Shown: piece by piece, positions 36,218-44,749 of the stretch
Numbering within the stretch: the first letter of the stretch is position 1
Layout of the letters: each line of letters begins with the position of its first letter
Made by a program: the position numbers and the translations under genes
The notes under the pieces: model-generated
The model's database searches: none
What the model saw: only the letters and a program-made list of their open reading frames with translations
Told to the model about the DNA's origin: nothing
Assembly: GCA_905214995.1 (NCBI GenBank)
Contig: CAJMOT010000002.1
Coordinates: 1-56,287, forward strand
Length of the DNA: 56,287 nucleotides
From: an uncultured bacterium
Lineage (GTDB): Bacteria > Verrucomicrobiota > Verrucomicrobiia > Opitutales > Intestinicryptomonadaceae
Direction of reading: 5' to 3'

Positions 36218-37323
36218 CGTTCGGCAGATTTCGCGGGGCGGCGGCGCTGATTTTCACGCTCGGGCTGATTGCCATAACCTCGGCGGTCGCCGCGGGGATT
36301 GTGGAGTTCGCCGCTTTGAGGCTGAAACCGCGCGCGTCCGCCGCGCTCGAAGCCGAATTGAAGCTCGACGCGGAGAGCGCGCTGAACGCCGCCGTCGCCG
36401 TCCTGCGCGAGTACGCCGAAATCGACGGAGGGCTCTACGCCGAGAGCCAGGGCTGGGGAAAGCCGCTCGCCGACGGTCGCGTCGAATTCGACGGCTGCGA
36501 GGCTGACGTGAAAATTTCCGACGAGAGCGGCAAAATACCGCTTTCTTCAATGGACGCCGAGAAGCTCGTAAAGATATTCGAAGAATGGGGGATGTCGTCG
36601 GCGTCCGCGCAGCAGGCGGCGGACTGCATAGTCGATTGGTGCGACTCCGACGACGCGCGCGGCGTGTTCGGAGCGGAGTACGACGACTACGACAGGGGCG
36701 CGGCGCGCCCGCCCAACAGGGCGTTCAAGTCGTTTTCGGAACTCGCCTTCGTGAAGAACGCGAACGAGATATTTTTCGACGCCGACGGAAATCCGACGGA
36801 TTTTTACAGGATTATTTCCGAGAACTTTTCCCTCGAAAACTTTTCCAAAGTCAACCTAAATTCCGCATCTGAGGAAACCCTTGCCATTTTGTGCGAGCTC
36901 GAATCCGAGGACTACGACCCCGATCTTTACCGCGCCATACGCGGGGAAATCGGAACCGTGGACGACGGCAAATATTGGGTCGAAAGCCTTTCGGACATCG
37001 AGAACAGGGGCGCGAGGTTTGTCCCGCGCGCCATGGCTGCGGCGTCGGCCGGCCTGCTCAAAATAGAGGTGACGGCGCGGCGGGGAATCGCGGAATACAA
37101 GATAGTGGCGTTTTACGGAACTGAAACTTCGTCGGGAAACTCTGGCGGCTCGGACGGTTCGCGCACTAATTCGTCCTCGTCCGGCGCGGCGGGGACTTCA
37201 TCTTCGGGCGGAAATTTCGGAGGGTCGCCGGGCTCTATGACTTCCGGAGGGAGCGGAAAATCCTCCGCCGCGCGCGCGTCGTCCATGAAAGTCCTGAAAA
37301 TCCACGAGCGCGGAATGCTGTAA
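36214..37323 (+). CDS. gspK: Type II secretion minor pseudopilin GspK with Ser/Gly tail
   Basis: A 369-residue protein. The N-terminus FRGAAALIFTLGLIAITSAV fits GspK, which lacks the Glu at +5 of other pseudopilins. The GspK core has DESGKIPLSSMDAEKLVKIF and VDWCDSDD, and a helix-hairpin-helix-like VNLNSASEETLAIL. The last ~75 residues form a serine/glycine-rich low-complexity tail (about 303-355) before a short basic end, not part of the usual family. The start is the ATG at 36214 overlapping gspJ. No gspC, D, E, F, L or M lies in the window. Confidence 0.85.
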   Translation: MTFGRFRGAAALIFTLGLIAITSAVAAGIVEFAALRLKPRASAALEAELKLDAESALNAAVAVLREYAEIDGGLYAESQGWGKPLADGRVEFDGCEADVKISDESGKIPLSSMDAEKLVKIFEEWGMSSASAQQAADCIVDWCDSDDARGVFGAEYDDYDRGAARPPNRAFKSFSELAFVKNANEIFFDADGNPTDFYRIISENFSLENFSKVNLNSASEETLAILCELESEDYDPDLYRAIRGEIGTVDDGKYWVESLSDIENRGARFVPRAMAAASAGLLKIEVTARRGIAEYKIVAFYGTETSSGNSGGSDGSRTNSSSSGAAGTSSSGGNFGGSPGSMTSGGSGKSSAARASSMKVLKIHERGML

Positions 37324-37692
37324 GCCGGCCGCGCGCTTTCCGCCAAATGAAAAATGCCGCCCGGTTAGCGCATTGGGAGGAGGATCCGAGCGGAAGTGGC
37401 GCGAACAATAAACCGCTTGGGCGGATAACTGATAGGATACGCGTTATAAATCAGGATCGTTCAACCCCGAAATGCGCGACGGCTTGCGAATGCGGTTGCG
37501 GGTTAAAATCGCCGTCTGGGGAATTCGTGGAATGCGGCATTTTCCGCCATTCCCATCGGCTTTTGGGGCGACGCAAAATTATATCCCAAGAAGCCCTATT
37601 CCGCAACTTTTGGCGTTGATCTAAAATGCGGGGAATCCGCAAAAAACTAAAAATTCCCATTTGCGGCCGCCGGCATCTGCGTTTTTTTCAAG
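37324..37692. other. Gene-free region between gspK and tRNA-Gln
   Basis: About 370 bases without a credible reading frame, RNA motif or strong hairpin. A GCGCATTG string near 37367 recalls the dispersed 25-bp repeat but the match is too short to count. Confidence 0.4.
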
Positions 37693-37766
37693 TGGTTGAC
37701 CAGTAGGGACTCGAACCCCAACAAAAGGTGCCAGAAACCTTTGTGCTACCATTACACCACTGGTCA
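37693..37766 (-). tRNA. tRNA-Gln (anticodon CTG)
   Basis: A 74-base minus-strand tRNA with encoded CCA. The acceptor stem pairs TGACCAG (37766-37760) with CTGGTCA (37703-37697). The anticodon arm AAGGT-TTCTGGC-ACCTT carries CTG, and GGTTCGAGTCC marks the T arm. It reads CAG codons. Confidence 0.95.
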
Positions 37767-37830
37767 ATTTTGAAAGCATTTAACCGTCTGAATTTTTGGG
37801 AGGTTGTCAAGCTTTTATTTCCGTTTTAAT

Positions 37831-37859
37831 TTGACCAACGCCGCGCTTGGATTTTTAAT
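37831..37859 (+). promoter_or_regulatory. Promoter of the acyl carrier protein gene
   Basis: TTGACC (37831-37836), 17-bp spacer, TTTAAT (37854-37859). The ATG at 37874 is 14 bases after the -10, so the leader is very short. Confidence 0.65.
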
Positions 37860-37873
37860 CGCCTTTTATTTAT

Positions 37874-38110
37874 ATGTCCGCAAATTTTGAAAAGGAACTT
37901 CTTTCTGCCGTCAACGCCGTTTTGACAAATAACGGGCGCCCGCCCGTCGATTCCCTCGCCGCCGATTCGGATTTGCGCGCGGATTTGGGTTTTGATTCTT
38001 TCGACCTCGCGGAGCTCGCCGTGCGCTTGCAGGCTAAGTTCGACGTGGACGTATTCGAGGGCGGGGGAGTTTACACGCCGGCGCAGATTTTGGAAAAACT
38101 TTCCAAGTAA
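37874..38110 (+). CDS. Acyl carrier protein, stand-alone
   Basis: A 78-residue four-helix carrier protein. The phosphopantetheine attachment motif is LGFDSFDLAEL with Ser42. Length and acidic helix II fit ACPs, but DSF replaces the DSL usual in fatty-acid AcpP, and no fab genes are adjacent. It is therefore more likely a specialised carrier (envelope lipid, aryl-polyene or other acyl transfer) than the housekeeping AcpP; this is inference. No Shine-Dalgarno sequence is evident. Confidence 0.85.
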   Translation: MSANFEKELLSAVNAVLTNNGRPPVDSLAADSDLRADLGFDSFDLAELAVRLQAKFDVDVFEGGGVYTPAQILEKLSK

Positions 38111-38403
38111 TGCGCGGTTGCGCATAGGCGGCGGCGCAGTCCGCTTGCAAAGGGCTTTGCGCAATCCGGCAGCCCGTCCGCGGAATCCGCGCGGGGCGGC
38201 TTTGATTTTTTTAGGCGGGGTCGTTGGAAGTTTTTGTTTGGCGCGGTTCCCGCGCTGCATAAGGGGCGGCACAATATCGGGCGCAAATTAAACCGTTGCT
38301 GTTGCGCGCGGGAAAAATGCCCATGAAATTCCGCGCCGCGCCTTTTCAAGCGTTTTGTTTTGTGAGCCGTGCGGATGCCATTGCCCGCTTTCCGCAGCCG
38401 CGC
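38111..38403. other. Gene-free spacer after the ACP gene
   Basis: Just under 300 GC-rich bases between convergent genes, with short chance frames only and no plus-strand terminator with a clear T tract for the ACP gene. The palindrome that follows at 38410-38437 may serve both strands. Confidence 0.35.
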
Positions 38404-38438
38404 AAAAAAGCGGCGCGCAAAAATTTTTGCGCGCCGCC
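38404..38438 (-). terminator. Perfect 28-base palindromic terminator
   Basis: GCGGCGCGCAAAAA (38410-38423) is followed directly by its exact complement (38424-38437). On the minus strand TTTTTT follows, ending the TPR-protein gene. Confidence 0.8.
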
Positions 38439-38462
38439 AACTACAAACCTTACAAACCGATA

Positions 38463-39185
38463 TTAATTCAAATTGGCTAGCTCCTGCCCCGCGAGTATTG
38501 CGAATACGCCGTTTTGCTCGCTGTCGGACAACTCCTTAAATATGGCCTTCGCCTCGTCGTTCTTGCCGCTTTGCGCCTTTGCGAGGCCGAGGAGGTATCC
38601 CGCCTGGGCGGAATATGCGGATTTTGCCGCGCTTTTGAAAATCTTTTCGAGTTCCGCCATGCCGTTTTCGGCATTGCCGGCGGATATCGCGGATACTGCG
38701 GCGCCGATTTTTGCGCGCTGCGCGAGCGGCGAGCCCCCAAGCCCGCCGGCGGACTGGGAATAGAGCTTTTCGGCTTCGGCGTATTTGCCCGCCTTGTAAG
38801 CGGCGTCGGCGTTTTGGAGCAGGGCGACTCCCGCGAGCGCGGTGCCCGGATTTTCGGCGGCGAACTTGGCGAGCTCTTCGGGAGTTGCGGCGGCGCAGTA
38901 CGCGGCGGCGAGGCTTTCGGAGGCGCTCGCCTTATACATTTTCCAAGCCTGTACGCCGATGACTATCGCGAATGCCGCGGTTATGGTAAAAATTATGAAG
39001 TTGCGGTTCCTTTTCCAATAGAGCCACACCCTGTCTTCAAGCTCGACTCCCTCGAGGTCTTCATCGAGGATTACGGTCTTGCGCTCGTCCGCCGCGGGCG
39101 CGCCGGCGAGTTCCGCTTCGCTCGGCAGACTCGGCCTGTTTTTGGCGGCGTTGAGGGGGCCTTTCCTGAAAAATTTTTCGTTCAT
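38463..39185 (-). CDS. Membrane-anchored TPR-like protein (YfgM type)
   Basis: A 240-residue protein with a cytoplasmic N-terminal segment of about 60 residues and a single transmembrane helix (63-80, FIIFTITAAFAIVIGVQA). An outward alanine-rich TPR-like domain follows: NADAAYKAGKYAEAEKLYSQ, then QAGYLLGLAKAQSGKNDEAK. This is the layout of YfgM-like proteins that assist export of envelope proteins. The role here is inferred from architecture only. Confidence 0.72.
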   Translation of the reverse strand: MNEKFFRKGPLNAAKNRPSLPSEAELAGAPAADERKTVILDEDLEGVELEDRVWLYWKRNRNFIIFTITAAFAIVIGVQAWKMYKASASESLAAAYCAAATPEELAKFAAENPGTALAGVALLQNADAAYKAGKYAEAEKLYSQSAGGLGGSPLAQRAKIGAAVSAISAGNAENGMAELEKIFKSAAKSAYSAQAGYLLGLAKAQSGKNDEAKAIFKELSDSEQNGVFAILAGQELANLN

Positions 39186-39278
39186 ATTGCGCGGTATTCT
39201 TAAAAATTAAAGTAAAGCCCGTTTTTTTGCGCCAATCAAGAATAAAACTGCGGCGCCCTGCCTTTTTTATTTTTTCCC

Positions 39279-39306
39279 TTGCCGCCGTCGCCGCGCCGCG
39301 TATTCT
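39279..39306 (+). promoter_or_regulatory. Putative leaderless promoter of the CE7 esterase gene
   Basis: TTGCCG (39279-39284), 16-bp spacer, TATTCT (39301-39306). The ATG at 39313 lies where transcription would be expected to begin. Confidence 0.5.
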
Positions 39307-39312
39307 GTCGGC

Positions 39313-40557
39313 ATGAGAAGAATATCTTTTTTGGCGGTTGCCGCGACGTTTGCGCTTATGTCGACGCTTGCGGCGAAGACATACTTCAAGGGCGTTTGCG
39401 ACAAAGACGCGCTTTCGTACAAATCGGGGGAGGAAATCGTATTTTCCGTATCGCTGATGGAGGACGGCAAGCCCAAGGGCGGACAGAAAATAAAATATGT
39501 CCGCAGGGGCGACGACGGCAAAACCGATTCGGGAGAGTTCGTTTCCGACGCGGGCAGGCCGTTCGTCTATAAGACGTCTATCGACAGCCCCGGGTATGTC
39601 CACCTTAAAATGGAGGCGGTCGGGGACGACGGAAAACCCTTGAAGGACGCCGACAAGTTCGACGGCGGCGCGTGCGCGGACTTCGATAAAATAACGCCTT
39701 CCGCGCCGGAGCCCAAGGATTTCGACAAGTATTGGAGGGCCCGCAAGCGCGCGCTCAAAAAAGTTCCGATGAAAGCGGAGCTCACGCCTCTGCCCGACAA
39801 GTCGAAGGGCGGAATCGACGTGTACGAGATAAAAATCGACTCTCTCGGGGAGCCCGTGCGCGGCTATTTGAGCGTCCCCAAAAACGCGGCGGAGAAGTCG
39901 CTGCCGGCGCGCGCGGTATTTCAGGGGTACGGGGTTTCAGACATGCACTATTGGCCCATGGGAGACTGCATCGCCATATTCGTCTCGCCGCACAGCATGG
40001 ACATGGGGAAGGACAAGGCGTACTACGACGAATTGAAGAAGGGGAAGCTCGCCGGATTCGGATTTGAAAAGGAGCTCGCCTCCCCCAAGGATTCCTATTT
40101 CGACGGAATGATTTTGCGCGATTTGCGCGCCCTCGAATACCTGCGCTCGCGCCCCGAGTGGAACGGCAGGGAGCTGACGGTTTCCGGCGGAAGCATGGGC
40201 GGATTCCAGGCGATAGCCGCCGCCGCGCTCGACCCGAAGGTGACGGGGTGCAAGTCGAGCATAACGTGGATGTGCGACCTCGGCGGAAAGAGAGCGGGAA
40301 GGCTTGGCGGGTGGCTGCCGGAGTACCTTCCGAACCGCGCGTATTTTGACAGCGCCAATTTGGGCAAACGCATAAAGTGCCCCGTAGAAATAGACGCCGG
40401 CCTCGGCGACTACACTTGCCCGCCATCAGGGGTCACCGCGCTTTACAACAATATTTCGTCGCCCAAGAAAATCGTTTTCACCCAGGGGCGCACGCACGGG
40501 TATACTCCGCCGGATTCCCCCGCAAAGTATTCGCGCTCCGGCGGCGCGGAGAAATAG
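39313..40557 (+). CDS. Secreted CE7 acetyl xylan esterase-like protein
   Basis: A 414-residue exported esterase. A signal peptide covers about residues 1-21. An N-terminal beta domain (25-125) precedes the alpha/beta-hydrolase core of the AXE1/CE7 family. Catalytic residues are readable: Ser294 in SGGSMGGFQA, Asp366 in GLGDYTCPPSG and His395 in QGRTHGY. CE7 enzymes remove acetyl groups from xylan oligosaccharides and other acetylated sugars. The gene stands alone between a near-leaderless promoter and a terminator. Confidence 0.88.
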   Translation: MRRISFLAVAATFALMSTLAAKTYFKGVCDKDALSYKSGEEIVFSVSLMEDGKPKGGQKIKYVRRGDDGKTDSGEFVSDAGRPFVYKTSIDSPGYVHLKMEAVGDDGKPLKDADKFDGGACADFDKITPSAPEPKDFDKYWRARKRALKKVPMKAELTPLPDKSKGGIDVYEIKIDSLGEPVRGYLSVPKNAAEKSLPARAVFQGYGVSDMHYWPMGDCIAIFVSPHSMDMGKDKAYYDELKKGKLAGFGFEKELASPKDSYFDGMILRDLRALEYLRSRPEWNGRELTVSGGSMGGFQAIAAAALDPKVTGCKSSITWMCDLGGKRAGRLGGWLPEYLPNRAYFDSANLGKRIKCPVEIDAGLGDYTCPPSGVTALYNNISSPKKIVFTQGRTHGYTPPDSPAKYSRSGGAEK

Positions 40558-40580
40558 ATTTTTAGGGTTTTGCGATGCGA

Positions 40581-40614
40581 AAGGCGCGGCGTTGGGGAAC
40601 TCCGCGCCTTTTTT
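40581..40614 (+). terminator. Terminator of the CE7 esterase gene
   Basis: AAGGCGCGG (40581-40589) pairs with CCGCGCCTT (40602-40610), followed by TTTT. Confidence 0.8.
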
Positions 40615-40869
40615 GACGCGCCAGCTTGGCGGGCGGGAATCGGATTGCGTCCGGAATGCCGCGCCGCCGCGCGCGTTTTGGGGAAGGCGGAAAAGGGCGG
40701 AGGAAATTGAGCGTTCAGTCCGGATTTTGGCGCCCGACCGCATTTGCGCGTCCGTATTTTTAGGAGAGGGAAATCTCCTAAGCCCCGCAAGGCGCCGCCG
40801 CTTTTGTTCGAAAAAGGCGCGAACGGCAAGGTTCGCGCCGATTGGAAATTTCGCCTGCCGATTTTCGGG

Positions 40870-42120
40870 CTATTCTTTCGCTTGCCCGCTGCCGCCGAAC
40901 ACGCGGGCGGTCGCGTTTAGGTAGTCGTATCCGTAAAAATTGTCGGGTTCGAGGTATTCGCCTTCCGTCCATTCGTTCCATGCGTTTACGAATATGAGCT
41001 TGGGATTGCCCGCGGGAATGTTTTTATCGGCCCACGCTTTGGCCATGCGCAGGGTTTTTTCATATTCCTTTGGGCATTTTTGTTCGCAGATTTCGGTGAA
41101 CTCGTTTGGCGGGAAGCGCGGGTTGTTGTCCCATCCGGTGGATACTATCGGGAAGAACACTCCGAAATCCTTTTTATATTTTTCCCATTGCGGGATATTC
41201 CTGTCCCTCCATGCGGCGTAACCGCCCTTGCGCGAGCTTCCCCAGTTGTACGCGCTCATTGAATCGAAGCCGTAGTATTCGGCGATTTCCCCGAGGGACG
41301 GTTTTTCCTTTCCGGGGACGGGAGTATTGTGCGGAACGTTCATCGCCATGAAATGCAGCCCGTCGAAGCCGGCTTTCTTGCATTCGCTTTCGAGGAACTC
41401 GAGCGCCGCCTTCGTCTTTTCCGGGCCGCCCGCGCCGCGCACGAAGTTGCGCATCAGGAAAATCGCGAGCGCCGGCTTGTTGGCGATCTTATAGTAGTTG
41501 GGCTTCTTGAAGTACTCTATAAAGCGCGGAACCAGCGTCTTCGTAAATTCGTCGTAGGAGACGTCCGCGCTCCAGTTGACTTTCTCTTTTTCCGCCTTGC
41601 CTATTTTGTTGTTCCATAGGTTGTCGACGTCGTGGTTTGCCCACATCAGGAAGAATTTCATGCGCTCGTTGTTGGGGGCTTTGAGGAAGCCGTCGTTCAG
41701 CGCGCCTTCGAGGAACGGCCTGTTTTGGTACCAGTACCAGTCGTACATGAACACGTTGACGCCGGCGGCGAGGGCGGCGTCGATTTTGCGCGCGACGGCT
41801 ATCGGGTCTGCCTCGTTTTCATAGCCCCACAGCGGGACGATCGGCTGCTTGTGCCCGTCGAATTTCGGCCTGGCTTCGTAGACGTTCTGCCACTCGCCCG
41901 TGCCGTGCGGGAAAATCCCGAGCTCCTTCCAGCGCGGTTCGGGGTGGTAGGCGGGCCAGACTATCGCGGCTACGTCGTATTCGGATTTTGCGGGGGCGGT
42001 GGCGGCGGAATTTCCCGCCCGCGGCGCGCACCGGTCGCCGGAAAGGTTGGAAGTTTCCGGTTGCGACGCGCAGGCCGCGGCAAGCGCGCAAACTATCGGC
42101 AGAATGCAGTATTTTATCAT
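40870..42120 (-). CDS. WbsX/GH99-like lipoprotein
   Basis: A 416-residue protein with a lipoprotein signal (ALAAACAS, Cys at about residue 17). The Glyco_tran_WbsX (GH99-like) family is shown by AIVWPAYHPEPRW near residue 52, ALAAGVNVFMYDWYWYQNRP, and the diagnostic C-terminal FVNAWNEWTEGEYLEPD. Despite the Pfam name, many such surface proteins are thought to be endo-acting glycosidases. It is likely part of the glycan-degradation set; the substrate is unknown. It sits alone, downstream of the GH30 gene on the same strand. Confidence 0.82.
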   Translation of the reverse strand: MIKYCILPIVCALAAACASQPETSNLSGDRCAPRAGNSAATAPAKSEYDVAAIVWPAYHPEPRWKELGIFPHGTGEWQNVYEARPKFDGHKQPIVPLWGYENEADPIAVARKIDAALAAGVNVFMYDWYWYQNRPFLEGALNDGFLKAPNNERMKFFLMWANHDVDNLWNNKIGKAEKEKVNWSADVSYDEFTKTLVPRFIEYFKKPNYYKIANKPALAIFLMRNFVRGAGGPEKTKAALEFLESECKKAGFDGLHFMAMNVPHNTPVPGKEKPSLGEIAEYYGFDSMSAYNWGSSRKGGYAAWRDRNIPQWEKYKKDFGVFFPIVSTGWDNNPRFPPNEFTEICEQKCPKEYEKTLRMAKAWADKNIPAGNPKLIFVNAWNEWTEGEYLEPDNFYGYDYLNATARVFGGSGQAKE

Positions 42121-42207
42121 ATTGGAATCTTGGTTTTGTATTGAAATACGTTTTAATCCGCGCCTTTGGAATATTCAATGCAAAAGTTTCCTAAATTTGC
42201 GTAAATT

Positions 42208-42262
42208 AAAAAGCCGCCCTCCCAAGATTTCGCGCATAAGCGCGAGAACTTGGATGGCGGCC
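42208..42262 (-). terminator. Long-stem terminator of the GH30 gene
   Basis: On the minus strand GGCCGCC-TCCAAG...TTCTCGCGC folds against GCGCGA...CTTGGGA-GGGCGGC, then TTTTT. The stem is about 20 bp with small bulges. Confidence 0.8.
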
Positions 42263-42283
42263 TCTGCCGGTCAAACCGCGTTC

Positions 42284-43870
42284 CTATTCAAAGAGCAGGG
42301 TGGTCACGGAGCGCGGCGCGAGTTTGAACGTCCGCTTGCCGTCGAATTTCGGGTCGATGTGCTGGTTGGCGAGGTCGGAGGATTCGCTCGTCCTAAAAGC
42401 CGAAACTTTTTTCAGCCCGTCCGAGCCTTTGCCCGAGAGCGAGAAGTCGAAATCCGCGGGCTCGTAGGAGACGTTTGCGGCCACTACCGCAACTTTCTTG
42501 CCGTCGGGCGAGGCGAAGGCGGAGGCGAACACTCCGCCGAGGTCGTCCGCGCCGGTTAACTCTATCCTCTTCCATCCCGGGCGGATGAAAAAGCTGTAAT
42601 TGCCGAGCGTCCAGAGCTTCTTGCGGGTGAACACGTTTCCGCCCTGGCAGATGTCGCCGTCTTTGGGGGCGACGCCGGTAAGGGCGTGGTCGCCGTTTAT
42701 TTCAAAGGCTTTCCAGTAGCCCCAGCTCGGGGCGTCGACGCGCGCGAGGTCGGTGTGGATGAGCTTGGCCATCAAAAGCGAGATGTCCATGTCGGAGGGA
42801 TTTTTTTGCGGCATATCGTCCTTGCAGACCACCCCCGGGAGGAGGCACCACTCCGTCTGTATGAATTGCACGCCGTATTTGTCGGCGCATTCCTTGAGCT
42901 TTTTGCGCGCGGATACGATTTGCCCGTTGGACGTGTGCGTGTGGTAGTCGTGCGCGCCGATTTTGCGCGGGAGGGATTTGAGATGGCCGATGTAGTCCTT
43001 GCTGTCGGGATCGAAGAAAGCGCGGATTTGGTCGCACGCCATGTCTTCGGCGGGGTTTTTATTCATCTTTTTGCGCCCTTCGAGGTATGCGTCGCTTCCG
43101 TAGAGGTAGTCTATCCGCTCGGCCTCGCACAGCAGCTGTTTGGTTTTCAGCCCGCGCTTGCCAAGCGACTTGTCGAGCTCGACCGCAAGCCTTTTGATTT
43201 CCGGATTGAGCCACGGGGTGCCCTCCTGCGCGTTGGTGGACCACTTCCAGCCGGGCTCGTTCACGGGGCTGATGTAGTCTATGCTGTACCCTTCGCCCTC
43301 GAAGTGCTTGGCGACTTCCGCCATGTATTCGGCGAAGTCGTCGTAGCAGTCGGCGCGCAGGTTGGACTTGAAGTCGGCGGCGTCCTTGTAGCCCTTGCCG
43401 TTTTGCGTCATCTGAACGGGCGGCGTGTTGGAAAACAGCAGAAACGATTCGCAGCCGTACTCTTTTGCCTTCTTCATGAAGTACTGCTGGCCGGCGGCCT
43501 TTGACCAGTCGTAGGATTTTCCGTCCTTTGCCAGGAACGACTCCGCCCTGCGCTGGATGGGAACTATGTCCGCGCTCTCCTGCTCCCAGGTGCCGCCGCC
43601 GATGTTGACGCGCCACATGCTCAGTCCGATTCCCTCGGGGCTTCCGTCTTCCCCGTATTTTTGGGAAAACAGCCACTTTGCGAGCTTTTCTTTCTTGTCG
43701 TCGGCGAAAAACTTGCCGATGAAGTTTCCGCTCCACGCGTCCGATGCCGTGAAGCTTTCCATAGTCTGGAACTTTTTATCGAGGTTTGCGGAGACGCAGA
43801 CCGTCTGCGCGGCGTTCGCCGCCGAGAGAACGGCGGCCGTCGTTGCGATGCCGTATATGGTTTTTTTCAT
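42284..43870 (-). CDS. Secreted GH30-family glycoside hydrolase
   Basis: A 528-residue exported enzyme with a signal peptide at residues 1-20. The GH30 layout is clear: the FQTMESFTASDAWSG opening, ISPVNEPGWKW with acid/base Glu205, and VQFIQTEWCLLPG with nucleophile Glu340. A C-terminal beta domain ends the protein (FRTSESSDLANQ). The GH30 opening and WRVNIGGGTWEQ resemble the beta-1,6-galactanase/glucanase branch, but specificity is not readable. It lies immediately after the remains of a GH31-type gene. Confidence 0.88.
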   Translation of the reverse strand: MKKTIYGIATTAAVLSAANAAQTVCVSANLDKKFQTMESFTASDAWSGNFIGKFFADDKKEKLAKWLFSQKYGEDGSPEGIGLSMWRVNIGGGTWEQESADIVPIQRRAESFLAKDGKSYDWSKAAGQQYFMKKAKEYGCESFLLFSNTPPVQMTQNGKGYKDAADFKSNLRADCYDDFAEYMAEVAKHFEGEGYSIDYISPVNEPGWKWSTNAQEGTPWLNPEIKRLAVELDKSLGKRGLKTKQLLCEAERIDYLYGSDAYLEGRKKMNKNPAEDMACDQIRAFFDPDSKDYIGHLKSLPRKIGAHDYHTHTSNGQIVSARKKLKECADKYGVQFIQTEWCLLPGVVCKDDMPQKNPSDMDISLLMAKLIHTDLARVDAPSWGYWKAFEINGDHALTGVAPKDGDICQGGNVFTRKKLWTLGNYSFFIRPGWKRIELTGADDLGGVFASAFASPDGKKVAVVAANVSYEPADFDFSLSGKGSDGLKKVSAFRTSESSDLANQHIDPKFDGKRTFKLAPRSVTTLLFE

Positions 43871-43879
43871 AAGCCGTTT

Positions 43880-44217
43880 TTATTTTTGATGCAGTTTTTT
43901 GAAATGCGGAAGCCTCCATATCATGGCGTCGATTTTGACCGCGCGCCCTTTTCAAACTTGAAAGAGAATGGCTCTTCCGACCATACGTACCTGCCTTTCG
44001 ATGAGAGCAGCAGCGGGGAGGCCTGGTTGCCGAAGTCGTTTTTCAGAAGGTCGAAGCTCTTGGTGTCGGTTGGGAAGGGCATTATGTCGCCGAGGGTCGT
44101 GGCGGCTCCCCACCACTTTTCTCCGTCTAACGGTTCCACGCGGGTTTTGAAAGTCTCCGCCGCCGCGCAGGAAACCGATAATATAAATGCGAGCATCGCG
44201 CCTCTCATGCGCAACAC
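43880..44217 (-). pseudogene. N-terminal remnant of a GH31-type glycosidase
   Basis: The open frame encodes 98 residues: a signal peptide (MLRMRGAMLAFILSVSCAAA) and EKWWGAATTLGDIMPF, NQASPLLLSSKGRYVWSEEP, FSFKFEKG. This is the typical N-terminus of large exported GH31 enzymes, which are 700-900 residues long. It stops at 43921. After the codons for EKGAR a one-base shift restores sensible sequence, VKIDAMIWRLPHF, up to a stop at 43880. The rest of the gene is missing and GH30 starts 10 bp on, so this is a frameshifted, deleted gene. Confidence 0.65.
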
Positions 44218-44246
44218 CTTATATTCCGGCGCGGAGGCTGTTCAAG

Positions 44247-44298
44247 AAAAATGGGGAATTTGCATGTTTAACAGTTAAAATTGGCGCCGGATTTCCCC
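44247..44298 (-). terminator. Probable terminator of the small lipoprotein gene
   Basis: On the minus strand GGGGAAAT (44298-44291) can pair with ATTCCCC (44259-44253), followed by ATTTTTC. The long loop includes a TTTAACTGTTAAA palindrome. Confidence 0.5.
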
Positions 44299-44302
44299 TT
44301 TT

Positions 44303-44749
44303 TTATTGAACGGGGACGAGCCTCACCGCCCTCCCGCATTGGTCGGCGTGTATTCCCGAGCCGTAGGCGTTCATTTTCAGCCCGTTGTTATAATTGGCCT
44401 GTTCGAGATTTCTATCTCTCAAAAGAGTAAAGCACAGGAAGGCGAGCCGCTTTGCTTCGGCGGCCGTCAAGTCGCGGGGATTTTTCTCAGAGAGTTTGAC
44501 GGCTTCCTCCCGCAGATCGCCGTTGTTTAGAGAATCGTACATTTTCGCCCTCGCTTCGGCGATTTTTCTTCTCCTTTCGGATATGGATTTTTGTTTGGCT
44601 TCGAGCGACTTCATGTATATCGCCTTTTCGGTCGGCGAACTCGAAGCCAGCAGGTATGCGGACGTTATCGGGTTGTCGACGAGCTCCGCGCACGAGGCCG
44701 TGAACAACGCGGCGGCGGCCGTTGCAAAAAGGCGCGCGGGCGCATGCAT
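44303..44749 (-). CDS. Small lipoprotein with charged helical domain
   Basis: A 148-residue protein with a lipobox LFTASC (Cys20). The mature part is strongly helical and charged (MKSLEAKQKSISERRRKIAEARAKMYD), a possible coiled coil, followed by DLTAAEAKRLAFLCFTLLRDRNLEQANYNN. No family recognised. The start at 44749 is set by the signal peptide; the frame runs open upstream across tsf antisense, which is not coding. No clear Shine-Dalgarno sequence. Confidence 0.6.
   Translation of the reverse strand: MHAPARLFATAAAALFTASCAELVDNPITSAYLLASSSPTEKAIYMKSLEAKQKSISERRRKIAEARAKMYDSLNNGDLREEAVKLSEKNPRDLTAAEAKRLAFLCFTLLRDRNLEQANYNNGLKMNAYGSGIHADQCGRAVRLVPVQ

Noticed and set aside
37324..37692. Small genes between gspK and tRNA-Gln
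   Set aside because: Short frames lack ribosome-binding sites, signal peptides or protein-like composition.
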